This document shows, piece after piece, positions 45,945 through 54,683 of a stretch of 64,000 bases of DNA. Both the position numbers and the translations under genes were made by a program. The stretch comes from Psychrobacter cibarius (lineage in GTDB: Bacteria > Pseudomonadota > Gammaproteobacteria > Pseudomonadales > Moraxellaceae). A model generated the notes under the pieces. The model searched no databases. It was not told where the DNA came from and was given only the letters and a program-made list of their open reading frames with translations. The DNA lies in assembly GCA_030686115.1 (NCBI GenBank), contig CP131612.1, positions 2,232,001-2,296,000 of the forward strand, read 5' to 3'. Position 1 is the first letter of the stretch, and each line of letters begins with the position of its first letter.

Positions 45945-46461
45945 GACACAAATCCTTGTTAAATCTATCAATGAAACCATACGTTGTCGGCATGATCGTT
46001 ACTTCAGAATAGTCTGGCACCCAGCGATGAATGAGCATCTGGTAGTTACCATAGTCAATCTCACCTTTGGTCAGTCTAGATACGATCCAATTTAGGTTAG
46101 AGAGCTTTTCATTGATTTGGTAACCCAGATAGCCAGGTTTTTGTATGGGAGCAAGCGCTTCGGTTGAGGGTGTCCCTGCGCCAAAGGCTTCAAAATAGGT
46201 GGTGGTAAGCAGCAGGCCATCGCTCTCACGTTGGTACTGCTCCTCCCACCATTGTTTTTCTACAGAGTGTATCCAACGCAGTTGAAAATTTGGCTCGACA
46301 AAGTAGCAAACTTTATCATTAGCACCATCAACGCCTGCGACACGCACTTCCACCACAGGCTGATGGACAAAGAGATGCCATAGCGTAAAAAAAACCAGCG
46401 CGGCCATGCCTGCCACGCCAATTAATAACCCTAATCGCTTATTTAGCTGCTTGCTCATCAT
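45916..46461 (-). CDS. DUF1850 domain protein of the TRAP operon
   Basis: A 181-residue protein with one N-terminal membrane segment (about residues 10-32) and a periplasmic DUF1850 domain. Family marks include RWIHSVEKQWWEEQYQ (about residues 62-77), TTYFEAFGAGTPS and a DYSEVTIMPTTYGFIDRF ending. DUF1850 genes are regularly found between TAXI solute-binding protein and fused permease genes, so it is likely an accessory part of that transporter. The start (ATG 46461 or 46458) lies inside the end of the solute-binding gene and its stop lies inside the permease gene, giving coupled translation of all three. Confidence 0.88.
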   Translation of the reverse strand: MMSKQLNKRLGLLIGVAGMAALVFFTLWHLFVHQPVVEVRVAGVDGANDKVCYFVEPNFQLRWIHSVEKQWWEEQYQRESDGLLLTTTYFEAFGAGTPSTEALAPIQKPGYLGYQINEKLSNLNWIVSRLTKGEIDYGNYQMLIHRWVPDYSEVTIMPTTYGFIDRFNKDLCHELPSDGSQ

Positions 46462-47467
46462 AGTACTTTTTAGCGCCAGGATGGATAGGTGCGACCATAC
46501 CTTCACGAGCGGTTGCTAAGCTAATATCATTGGCCGCTTGGTGCGCTGTTTTTAGACCGTCTAAATTGTCAAATAATGCTTTGGTCAGCTTGTAACCATC
46601 TGCTTCAGACAAATCAGAGCTAACCAATAGAGCATTCATGATTGCTGCGGTTGGAATCGCGGCGTCATTGCCATAAGTGCCAGCAGGAATCTCAAAGGTC
46701 TTAAAGTAAGGCTTAGTCGCGATGATTTCTTTTAGCTTGTCTTGATTGATAGTGATCAACTGTAAATCTAAACCCTGCTCCAGCTCCATCAATGAAGAGT
46801 TTGGCAGACCACTACTAAAGAAAGCCGCTTCAATTTTACCCGCTTTCATACCGTCCGCTGCTTCCGCAAAGCCTAAATAGTCAACGGTAACATCATCATA
46901 TGTGATACCAAACCCTTCTAATAGCGTCCGAGCATTTACTTCTGTGCCAGAGCCTTGATCGCCCACAGCGATGCGCTTACCACGTAGGTCTTCAATATTT
47001 TTGATGCCAGATTTTTTGGTGGTGACAATTTGCACCACATTAGGGTACAAGACCGCAATCTGTTGTATGTTGGTTATCGGCTTATCAAAGTTGTTTTTGC
47101 CTTCGATCGCGTCGGTGACCACATCACTAAGCGCCAACACCATATCAACCTTTCCTTGAGTCAATAGATTGACGTTTTCGACTGAAGCGCCAGTGGTTTG
47201 TGTTTTTGAGTTGACCCCAAAGGTTTTGACATAGACTTCTGATAATGAAGTACCGATGATGTTATAAGGGCCAGATGCTCCGCCAGTAGCGATGGTAAGA
47301 AACTTGGTGTCAAGCTTGTCGGCGGCAGTGTCAGTGGCAGCGCTATCTGTTGCCGTACTGTCAGTACTTTCTGAACTTGGTGATGAGCATGCCGTCAGAC
47401 CTAAAGTGGCGCTTAACATTGCTGATAAAAGTAACGGGGATTTTAGAGAGTTGAGCATTGAATTCAT
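46439..47467 (-). CDS. TAXI family TRAP solute-binding lipoprotein
   Basis: Extracytoplasmic substrate receptor of the TRAP operon. The 342-residue protein has a lipoprotein signal peptide with lipobox LTAC (cleavage before C27), then a Ser/Thr/Asp linker and the TAXI domain: FLTIATGGASGPYNIIGTSLSEVY near residue 55, AVGDQGSGTEVNARTLLEGFGI near residue 165, and AFFSSGLPNSSLMEL near 207. TAXI systems often transport glutamate or other dicarboxylates, but the substrate here is unknown. First gene of a three-gene operon read leftwards; a perfect palindrome lies 75 bases upstream. Confidence 0.92.
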   Translation of the reverse strand: MNSMLNSLKSPLLLSAMLSATLGLTACSSPSSESTDSTATDSAATDTAADKLDTKFLTIATGGASGPYNIIGTSLSEVYVKTFGVNSKTQTTGASVENVNLLTQGKVDMVLALSDVVTDAIEGKNNFDKPITNIQQIAVLYPNVVQIVTTKKSGIKNIEDLRGKRIAVGDQGSGTEVNARTLLEGFGITYDDVTVDYLGFAEAADGMKAGKIEAAFFSSGLPNSSLMELEQGLDLQLITINQDKLKEIIATKPYFKTFEIPAGTYGNDAAIPTAAIMNALLVSSDLSEADGYKLTKALFDNLDGLKTAHQAANDISLATAREGMVAPIHPGAKKYYDEQAAK

Positions 47468-47968
47468 CCTTGAAATAATCGAGTTAATACACTTAACGGC
47501 ATCAATATATCAATAGTGATGCGTTACAGACCTGTAATAATATAGCAATTCTTGCTATAAATAAACTGCCATCCAGATTCTCTCTACACTCATACTTTAT
47601 ATGCGAAGCTATTTAAGTAAAGGCGCAACAGTTCTTGTAATAAATCAATAGCTAAACACAGTTTTGCTATGCGGGACAATGTTTCATAATACAATTCATT
47701 TAACCAAAGTCTGTGTCTATTGTAAACCTTTATAATCATCTAAATACAAACGAGGTTATTTGACCAAAAAATACTGATATAAAATGACTAAATGGTCGTT
47801 CTTAATGCATTTTCATCATACTGTAGGATTGATTATATTTTATATATAAACCCTAAGCGGTTGTCTTGTAAGGCAGCTCACTTAAAGTAGATCCCTTCTA
47901 AATTTACAAATTCGTCACCACATATCTTGGCAACGTTATCTATTACTCTAAAAATATGGAAAACCTTT
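47468..47968. other. Divergent region upstream of the TRAP operon
   Basis: 501 AT-rich bases between divergent genes. It contains a perfect 8-3-8 inverted repeat (47541-47559, listed separately) near the TRAP operon start. No gene or SAM-type riboswitch is visible ahead of the phosphorylase gene. Confidence 0.6.
47541..47559. promoter_or_regulatory. Palindrome upstream of the TRAP operon
   Basis: TATAGCAA-TTC-TTGCTATA, a perfect inverted repeat with eight-base arms about 75 bases ahead of the solute-binding gene start. Candidate operator for a dimeric regulator of the transporter. Neither an adjacent regulator gene nor a second copy is seen. Confidence 0.4.
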
Positions 47969-48868
47969 ATGACAATATCTAGTGTAGAAAAGTCAGCGGC
48001 AGTATCGGTATCCGCTGATATCGCCATCATTGGCGGTAGTGGTCTTTATCAGATGCAAGATTTAACCAATAAACGTAGTGTCAGCATATCGACGCCTTAC
48101 GGTACGCCTTCTGACGATATTGTCTTAGGTGAATTAAATGGCGTGACGGTCGCCTTTCTAACTCGTCATGGTCAAGGTCACAAATTCACCCCTTCCGAAG
48201 TGCCTTATCGTGCCAATATTTATGCCCTCAAAACTTTGGGCGTACGCTACGTCATTTCGGTATCGGCAGTGGGGTCGCTAAGAGAAACGCTTAAGCCCTT
48301 AGATATGGTCATTCCCGATCAAATGATCGATATGACTAAGCATAGAAACAGCAGTTTTTTTGGGGAAGGTGCAGTGGCACACGTCGCGATGGCTGATCCT
48401 TTATGTCCTAAAGTTGCGGATATTCTAACGCGTGCTTATGTTCAGGCGCAGATAGCCGAAGGTCAATGTCATGCAAAAGCCACGTATGTCTGTATCGAAG
48501 GGCCACAGTTTTCCACTCGTGCAGAGTCACACTGGTATCGGCAGATGCAAGCGGACATCATCGGTATGACCAATATGCCAGAGGCTAAGCTTGCTCGTGA
48601 AGCGAGTATGGCTTACGCAACGCTAGCATTGGTCACAGATTTTGATAGTTGGCATCCTACCGAAGAAGCCGTTAGTGCAGACTATGCCATAAAAAACCTA
48701 ATAAAAAATGCTGAAAACGCTCAAGCAGTGATTAAGCAGGCGGTCGCCCTACTAGCAGCAGAACAGCCTGACTCTATTGCCCATACAGCTTTAGCTCAAG
48801 CGTTAGTCACGCCTGTTGAGGCGATGAGTGAAGAGACTAAAACCAGACTTTCAGCATTACTGCCTTAA
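47969..48868 (+). CDS. MTAP/PNP-family nucleoside phosphorylase
   Basis: A 299-residue phosphorylase that cleaves a thio- or purine nucleoside with phosphate, releasing the base. Features are IAIIGGSGLYQMQDL at residues about 15-30 (phosphate loop), FLTRHGQGHKFTPSEVPYRANIYAL near 68, the base-site segment YVCIEGPQFSTRAES near 175, and MTNMPEAKLAREA near 205 before VTDFDSWHP. The sequence fits 5'-methylthioadenosine phosphorylase or S-methyl-5'-thioinosine phosphorylase; which of the two cannot be decided by eye. ATG 47969 is preferred over TTG 47927 since GGAAAACC precedes it. It works in methionine salvage. It is divergent from the TRAP operon. Confidence 0.88.
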   Translation: MTISSVEKSAAVSVSADIAIIGGSGLYQMQDLTNKRSVSISTPYGTPSDDIVLGELNGVTVAFLTRHGQGHKFTPSEVPYRANIYALKTLGVRYVISVSAVGSLRETLKPLDMVIPDQMIDMTKHRNSSFFGEGAVAHVAMADPLCPKVADILTRAYVQAQIAEGQCHAKATYVCIEGPQFSTRAESHWYRQMQADIIGMTNMPEAKLAREASMAYATLALVTDFDSWHPTEEAVSADYAIKNLIKNAENAQAVIKQAVALLAAEQPDSIAHTALAQALVTPVEAMSEETKTRLSALLP

Positions 48869-48890
48869 CGATACCAATTTGTGATTATCG

Positions 48891-48949
48891 AAAAGCCATC
48901 GAACTATAATCAACCTAATAAGGTCAACAAAATAGCTCGATGGCTTTTT
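48891..48949 (+). terminator. Hairpin terminator with long loop
   Basis: AAAAGCCATCGA ... TCGATGGCTTTT, a 12-base stem with a loop of about 34 bases and a short T-run. Confidence 0.65.
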
Positions 48950-48981
48950 CATACCTAAAAACCCTAAATGATAAGGCGTTC

Positions 48982-49620
48982 TCAATTCTCAATAACTTTA
49001 TAACCATCAAGCCAGCCATTTGGCAAGTAACACAAATCTTCAGGCTCATCGATATCAGGCAAAGGCGCTAACAACGCTACAGACCAGCTCAATTCTGCCA
49101 AGCGCTGTTGAGTAACCTTTGCTACGCTCGCCGTACTCCATTCGATATTGATAAATAAGCGAGCAGCAACTTGCTTAAAACCAAACAGCACATAACCACC
49201 ATCAAAAGCGGGAATCATCACGCTATCTTGTGTTTCTAACTGCTGGGCAGCTTGTCGAATACGAATGGTTGTAAGATTAGGACAGTCCGTACCTATCAAA
49301 ATAACGTGCTCGAAACTTGCTAATGCTTGCTGACTGGCGGTTAACATACGCAGACCCAAGTCACCATCTGCTTGTGCTGACCATTGCAGCGAGTCAGGCA
49401 AATTAAGCGCTTGCCAGCATGGATGCGTTGGCGCAGGACTGACACATAGCTCAACCGTGAAGCCAGTAGCGACGGCTTGTTCTACACTATGCAATAGTAG
49501 TTTATGCGCCATTTGCGCGGCACCTTCAATACCAAGCGCCGGTTGCAAGCGCGTTTTTGCCATGCCCTGTGCGGGGAATTTGGCAAAGAGAATAATGCAA
49601 GTTTGTTGGTTTTGATTCAT
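48982..49620 (-). CDS. TIGR04282-type (DUF2064) glycosyltransferase-like protein, arsenosugar cluster
   Basis: A 212-residue nucleotide-diphospho-sugar-transferase-like protein of the DUF2064 group. The N-terminal motif IILFAKFPAQGMAKTRLQPALG (as seen in CofC/MobA-like folds) and the VILIGTDCPNLTTIRIRQA segment with the metal-binding DCP near residue 108 are diagnostic. In arsenosugar-type clusters this family accompanies ArsS and a TIGR04283 glycosyltransferase. I set the start at ATG 49620, since the longer frame (49710) would overlap the upstream gene and has an unusual leader. It is the last gene of the operon read leftwards from arsS. Confidence 0.86.
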   Translation of the reverse strand: MNQNQQTCIILFAKFPAQGMAKTRLQPALGIEGAAQMAHKLLLHSVEQAVATGFTVELCVSPAPTHPCWQALNLPDSLQWSAQADGDLGLRMLTASQQALASFEHVILIGTDCPNLTTIRIRQAAQQLETQDSVMIPAFDGGYVLFGFKQVAARLFINIEWSTASVAKVTQQRLAELSWSVALLAPLPDIDEPEDLCYLPNGWLDGYKVIEN

Positions 49621-49654
49621 GGTAAGAGTTTGTTCTTTGTAAGAGCTTATTCTT

Positions 49655-50389
49655 TTATTTATAATAACGCGCTTTGATATTATCAGCTGATACGCCGCGC
49701 CAATAATCAAAACGTAGATGCCACATCAAAATAATCGTCCGCCAAGTGCCGTGTTGTTGCCAACGTCTTGCTGATGTGATGACTTTACTTTTTAAACAAG
49801 CAGGTTTAGCAATACCCTTTAACTGCTTACCTTTTAGCTGTTTGCAAAGCTCAACATCTTCCATTAAGGCTTGGTTAGGATAATTACCAATTCGCTCAAA
49901 TAAAAACTGGCTAATAAAAATAGCTTGGTCGCCTGTCGCGATTCCGCTCAACCGTGAGCGCCAATTAATCATTTGACTGACCAATCGCAGTGTCGGTTGA
50001 CGACTATCTATTTGCACATCAAAACGTCCCCACTCTGCCCGTTTCATCGCTTCAGAAACACTCTCTATAGCATCCATTGGCAATTGCGTATCGGCGTGCA
50101 AAAATAGTAATACATCGCTAGTTGCTAACGCTGCGCCTGTATTCATTTGCAGCGCGCGCCCTGCTTTAGACTCAGTCATTTGCCAATCAATTTTACGATC
50201 ATTATCAGGCATTAACTCATTAATAAAACTTCGGATCATGGCAATAGAATTATCTGTTGAACCACCATCGACCAATATCACTTGCTGCGGGTTTGGATTT
50301 AGCTTGTTGATATTATCAAACAATAAAGGCAAATTATCTGCCTCATTGAGTACTGGAATAATGATAGAAACCGTTGCCATAGCCGTCAT
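49655..50389 (-). CDS. TIGR04283-type family 2 glycosyltransferase, arsenosugar cluster
   Basis: A 244-residue glycosyltransferase family 2 protein. It has VSIIIPVLNEADNLP at the N-terminus, QVILVDGGSTDNS near residue 40, GRALQMNTGAALATSDVLLFLHADTQLP near residue 78 with the DxD-type HADT metal motif, and MEDVELCKQLK near residue 170. No membrane segment. It is the TIGR04283 partner of the arsenosugar set. ATG 50389 and ATG 50380 are both possible starts. It is followed after 34 bases by the DUF2064 gene. Confidence 0.9.
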   Translation of the reverse strand: MTAMATVSIIIPVLNEADNLPLLFDNINKLNPNPQQVILVDGGSTDNSIAMIRSFINELMPDNDRKIDWQMTESKAGRALQMNTGAALATSDVLLFLHADTQLPMDAIESVSEAMKRAEWGRFDVQIDSRQPTLRLVSQMINWRSRLSGIATGDQAIFISQFLFERIGNYPNQALMEDVELCKQLKGKQLKGIAKPACLKSKVITSARRWQQHGTWRTIILMWHLRFDYWRGVSADNIKARYYK

Positions 50390-50419
50390 AGTTAGCAGTA
50401 CTCTTACTTGTTATTACCA

Positions 50420-51268
50420 TTATTTCTTATTAAGGCTCCAATTATAATCGGTATAACCAATCTTCATTTTTCCTGCTTTTAGCTCAGCCGTTTGCGATTT
50501 ATTAAGCCTTAAAGAAGAGCTGTAACGAGCCAAAAACCCTTTTAAATCGTTAGTACCGTGCCAGTTGGTTTCAAAGTCTTCTTTATACCATTTAAAAATT
50601 GGCGATATCTCTAACGTATTACCTTTGAGACGGTTGCGACTACTATCTGCAAGGAATTTACTGGTCACTTGCTCCAACTGTTTATCCAATTTACTGCCTG
50701 TAAAAGCATCATTTAATAGCGCAGGACAGCCGATGCTCGCACAGTTCACGGCAAAATGAATACGCGGTTCGTTATAGCGTTTGGAGCCACGGATTAGATT
50801 GTGCTCGATGTCATCAAGCGAGCGCTTTTTGCCTAATAGCGTGACAAAACCTTGTTTCCATGGCGAGCCAAAGAGGCCACCGATATCTTTAATTGATTTG
50901 ATGTTAGGATACTTGGTCAACACGAGCTCTACGGTGCCAGCATTATAGACGTTGATCAAAAATGCCAATTGCTCGTCTTTATTCCAGCCGTTAAATTCCG
51001 ACTGGCTAACTTTACTAGTCGCCGCCATATAGCTGTCAAGCTTGCTCTTATCCGCTTTCATACCATTATAATTAACGACAGACGCTTTACCACTATTAGT
51101 CATGGTAACGTTTTTATTCAGTAAGCTATCCCAAGTGCTATGATTAAAATCCGCATAACTTGCCATACTGGTTAACAGGATAGAAGTGGTCACTGCCGTT
51201 TTGATCAATAAACCACTACTTAAAAAAAGTCTTGTACTATTAAATCTTTGGCTATTAAATACTGACAT
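50420..51268 (-). CDS. DUF547 domain exported protein
   Basis: A 282-residue protein with an N-terminal Sec signal peptide or membrane anchor (hydrophobic core at about residues 18-38, LLIKTAVTTSILLTSMASYA, cleavage after SYA likely) and a DUF547 domain (about 45-275). DUF547 shows as ELAFLINVYNAGTVELVL-type EQLAFLINVYNAGT, SIKDIGGLFGSPWKQGFV and DIEHNLIR...YNEPRIHFAVNCASIGCP, the Cys-containing NCASIGCP being its signature. The family resembles transglutaminase/papain-like proteases in some comparisons, which is not proven. It lies between arsS (12 bases) and the glycosyltransferase gene, as in other arsenosugar-type clusters. Confidence 0.9.
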   Translation of the reverse strand: MSVFNSQRFNSTRLFLSSGLLIKTAVTTSILLTSMASYADFNHSTWDSLLNKNVTMTNSGKASVVNYNGMKADKSKLDSYMAATSKVSQSEFNGWNKDEQLAFLINVYNAGTVELVLTKYPNIKSIKDIGGLFGSPWKQGFVTLLGKKRSLDDIEHNLIRGSKRYNEPRIHFAVNCASIGCPALLNDAFTGSKLDKQLEQVTSKFLADSSRNRLKGNTLEISPIFKWYKEDFETNWHGTNDLKGFLARYSSSLRLNKSQTAELKAGKMKIGYTDYNWSLNKK

Positions 51269-51280
51269 GATTGACTCCGG

Positions 51281-52279
51281 TTAAATCGAGGATATTTCTT
51301 CTATCGCCTGCGCTGTTATCTCTTCCTCTAGCGCACCACCGCAGCTACTTCCCTGTCCCGCCGTACAGCCATAGCAGTGATCTGCAATGGCAATATCATC
51401 GCCAGCAGGATTTTGAGTTAATAAATCGCTTAGATGACGACGGGATTTATTGGGCACCGGAATCTCTAATTGCTGGTTAAAGTCACAATCAAACAATTCC
51501 CCTAACCAATTGACACTGATGGTCGATCGGCACATGACTTCGGTCAAATTAGCAGCCACATAATTGGCTTTGAGCAAATCCATATAGGGGTGGAATTGGT
51601 TTTTGGCCAATAGCACCGCACCAAAGCGCTGAATCGGCATATTGGTCAAGGCAAATAACTGATGGAATTCGATATCGAAATGTTCTTTTAACTCGTGCTT
51701 ATAATCTGCTTCTAGTTGCTGCTGATTGGGCGGTAGCGTGGCACCTTGCGGGTTATAAACGAGGTTTAGTATTAAGTTTGAACCCACTTTGCCATAACCT
51801 AAGGCATTGAGCTTATGCAATCCCAATATACTGTCATCAAATGCGCCTTTACCGCGTTGCTTATCGACATTTTCTAATGAATAACAGGGCATTGAAGCCA
51901 CCACTTCGACCGCATTGTCTGCCAAAAACTGTGCCATGTCCTCAAAGCCTTCTTCCATCAGGATAGTCAGATTACAGCGATCAATTACTTTTACACCCAA
52001 GGCACGTGCGGTTGTAACCAAATACTTAAAGTCTTCGTGCATCTCAGGCGCACCGCCCGTTAAATCAAGCGTCTCGATATTTTGTGCTTGCAAGACTTCT
52101 AGAATCAACTCAACCAACTCACGCGACATCATCTCTGTGCGGTAAGGACTGGCAGCCACATGACAATGCACACAAGACATATTGCATAAGTAACCCATAT
52201 TGACCTGTAGCGTGGTTAACTCACGACGTTTGATCGCTGGGAAATCCGTGTGCTCGAGTAATTCGATAGTTGATTTCAT
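51281..52279 (-). CDS. arsS: Arsenosugar biosynthesis radical SAM protein ArsS
   Basis: Radical SAM enzyme that joins a SAM-derived 5'-deoxyadenosyl group to methylated arsenic to make an arsenosugar precursor. The 332-residue protein has the cluster triad C32-X3-C36-X2-C39 (LCNMSCVHCH), a GGAPEMHEDFKYLV segment near residue 81, and a Cys-rich end (DHCYGCTAGQGSSCGG) typical of the ArsS/DUF3641 C-terminal domain. The frame is open to 52345, but ATG 52279 starts the known N-terminus (MKSTIELLEHTDFP). First gene of a four-gene operon arsS-DUF547-TIGR04283-TIGR04282. No arsM methyltransferase gene is in the window. Confidence 0.92.
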   Translation of the reverse strand: MKSTIELLEHTDFPAIKRRELTTLQVNMGYLCNMSCVHCHVAASPYRTEMMSRELVELILEVLQAQNIETLDLTGGAPEMHEDFKYLVTTARALGVKVIDRCNLTILMEEGFEDMAQFLADNAVEVVASMPCYSLENVDKQRGKGAFDDSILGLHKLNALGYGKVGSNLILNLVYNPQGATLPPNQQQLEADYKHELKEHFDIEFHQLFALTNMPIQRFGAVLLAKNQFHPYMDLLKANYVAANLTEVMCRSTISVNWLGELFDCDFNQQLEIPVPNKSRRHLSDLLTQNPAGDDIAIADHCYGCTAGQGSSCGGALEEEITAQAIEEISSI

Positions 52280-52808
52280 AATGGTATAAAACCCTGTTAG
52301 TAGCACCTCTAAAGTAAGAAGAATAGCGCAAAAATAAAAGGTCAAAAAAAGACAAATTCACACGCAAGCAATTGCTTTTTATTACTATTTCATAAAATTA
52401 CCATCTAATTTTTAGCCTTATCACTTTACGATTTATCTAATTAATCATACCTGATTGTGAAACAATATTGACAACTAATATCGTAATTTTCACCTTTTAT
52501 ACCAAATGAGCATGACGTCTCGTAGGATGTCATACAGCACTTGTCAATTTGGCTTTTAAGATATTATATTCAGCAGATTTATAGATCGACCTTCTCCTCC
52601 AATTGGCAATGCCACAGTTGTCAGTGCAAAACTCTTAAATAGCATTGACCGCACAAGGCTTTATCGCTAAATTGGTTGCAACATTCATATCTTTTAAAAC
52701 AACATGCACTGATAAAATATGAATACTTTTAGAATATAGAAAGCCCACCACGTACCAATGCTTATGACACACGGATGTAAGCATCAAATCACCTTTAAGG
52801 ATAACGTA
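52280..52808. other. Intergenic region between arsS and the amidohydrolase gene
   Basis: 529 bases, AT-rich, between divergent transcripts. I see no gene with a ribosome-binding site; the first ATG of the amidohydrolase reading frame upstream of 52809 is not supported. No ArsR-type operator (inverted repeat near ATTC...) was obvious. Confidence 0.6.
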
Positions 52809-54548
52809 ATGAATATGAGCACATTACTAAAACCAACTGTACTGAGCATTGGATTAATGAGTGTCATAGGTTGCACTACCATGCAGACCGCGCCCAAGGA
52901 TATGAGCAACTCAGCAACTGTCTATTACAATGGCAACATCATCACGATGGAGGGCGATCAGCCACAAATGGCTGAAGCCTTAGTCACCCAAGCGGGCAAG
53001 ATTGCCTATGTGGGCAATTTACAAGAGGCGCAATCGAAATATAAAAATGCCGCGCAGATTAATCTACAAGATAAAACCTTATTACCCAGCTTTATCGATC
53101 CGCACAGTCATTTTGATATGGTGTCAAACACCATGGGTCAGGTCAATCTCAACCCGCCGCCCATCGGTCAAGTCGATAGTATTCCCAAAATGATGCAAAC
53201 GCTAAAAGATTATAAAGTGGACAATAACATTGCTGATGGCGACTGGATATTTGGTTGGGGTTATGATGAAACCCAGCTCGCCGAGGGGCGTCATCCGACC
53301 AAAAGCGAGATTGATAAAGTACTGCCAAACAATCCAGTGTATTTACAACACACAAGTGGTCACATGGGCGTCGCAAACAGTAAGGCGCTTGCCATGATGA
53401 ACATCACTGCTGACAGTAAAAATCCAGCGGGCGGTAATATTGCTCGAATTAAAGGATCTAATGAACCAAACGGTCTCGTACAAGAAACGGCGATGTATCC
53501 GTTCGTGCGCAATATGCTAGAAGTGTTAGCGCCGAATCAAGGCAAATTCTTTGAGCAGACGCAAGATTATTATGCAAAGAATGGCATAACGACGGCGCAT
53601 AACGGTTCGACAGCTCGTAATACCATTCAATTTTTTCAAAAACAAGCCGATGCAGGCAAACTTAAAATTGACTTGGTCGCACTAGCAGGAGTGAGTGACT
53701 TAGATGAGAATTTGGCTGATAAAAACTTCGTATGGAAAACCTATAAAAACGGTTTTAAAGTACAGGGTACCAAAATCGTTGCAGATGGCTCGCCACAAGG
53801 CAAGACCGCCTATTTTAGCCAACCTTATCTCACGCCAGTTCCAGATTGTGAAAAGGACTGCCGCGGTTTACCAAGTGTCAGCCAAGATGAACTGAACGAG
53901 ATGTTTGTCAAAGCCTATGCTCGTGACAATCAGCTCTTTATCCATAATAATGGTGATGGCGCAACCGATATGCTCATCAAGGCACACGAGTATGCCGTCA
54001 AAAAGACTGGTCAAGCAGCTGATAAAGATCGCCGTACTGTGCCCATTCATGCTCAATTTGCCCGAACTGATCAGCTAGCCGCATTCAAAAAATACAATAT
54101 GGTGCCGTCCTTCTTTACCAACCATACTTACTTTTGGGGTGATGTACACGTTAAAAACTTAGGTAAAAAACGTGCCGATTTTTCAAGCCCGATTGCCACT
54201 GCTGATAGAATGGGACTTAAATATACCAATCACTCTGATGACACAGTGACACCTGTCGATCCGCTATTTTCAGTCTGGTCAGCAGTCAATCGCACTTCGC
54301 GCTCAGGTAAAATCATTGGTAAAAATGAGCGAGCGACGCCGTATCAAGCGTTAAAAGCCATTACCAGCAATGCCGCTTATGAGTATTTTGAAGAGGACAG
54401 CAAAGGCACCTTGACGCCAGGGAAACTGGCTGATTTGGTTATCTTGGATGCCAACCCATTAACCATAGAGGCAAGCAAGCTCAAAGACATCAAAGTCATC
54501 ACAACCATTAAAGAAGGTCAAACGATTTACCAACGTCCAGTACAATAG
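52809..54548 (+). CDS. YtcJ-like amidohydrolase, lipoprotein
   Basis: A 579-residue amidohydrolase-superfamily protein of the YtcJ type, exported as a lipoprotein: the signal ends with the lipobox VIGC, Cys at residue 22. The first metal-binding motif is DPHSHFD near residue 98, later zinc ligands lie in IVADGSPQGKTA near residue 320, FIHNNGDGATD near 380 and TNHSDDTVTP near 476, in the order expected for YtcJ. The C-terminal ending GTLTPGKLADLVILD is typical of amidohydrolases. Substrate unknown. ATG 52809 follows TTTAAGGATAACGTA; upstream in-frame codons to 52758 are not needed. Confidence 0.9.
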   Translation: MNMSTLLKPTVLSIGLMSVIGCTTMQTAPKDMSNSATVYYNGNIITMEGDQPQMAEALVTQAGKIAYVGNLQEAQSKYKNAAQINLQDKTLLPSFIDPHSHFDMVSNTMGQVNLNPPPIGQVDSIPKMMQTLKDYKVDNNIADGDWIFGWGYDETQLAEGRHPTKSEIDKVLPNNPVYLQHTSGHMGVANSKALAMMNITADSKNPAGGNIARIKGSNEPNGLVQETAMYPFVRNMLEVLAPNQGKFFEQTQDYYAKNGITTAHNGSTARNTIQFFQKQADAGKLKIDLVALAGVSDLDENLADKNFVWKTYKNGFKVQGTKIVADGSPQGKTAYFSQPYLTPVPDCEKDCRGLPSVSQDELNEMFVKAYARDNQLFIHNNGDGATDMLIKAHEYAVKKTGQAADKDRRTVPIHAQFARTDQLAAFKKYNMVPSFFTNHTYFWGDVHVKNLGKKRADFSSPIATADRMGLKYTNHSDDTVTPVDPLFSVWSAVNRTSRSGKIIGKNERATPYQALKAITSNAAYEYFEEDSKGTLTPGKLADLVILDANPLTIEASKLKDIKVITTIKEGQTIYQRPVQ

Positions 54549-54683
54549 TTCATGGTAAGCGCCGTATAATAAGCCAAATTTTAGCAGGTGATTTCAAATT
54601 GTCATGCCTACTATTCATTAAGATGATGAACCATTAAAGCTATTTATTAAAAACATTCATTAAAACTGTTTAAGGAACCCTAT

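Noticed and set aside
47700..47968. SAM-type riboswitch before the MTAP-family gene
   Set aside because: No multi-stem structure or conserved core was seen.
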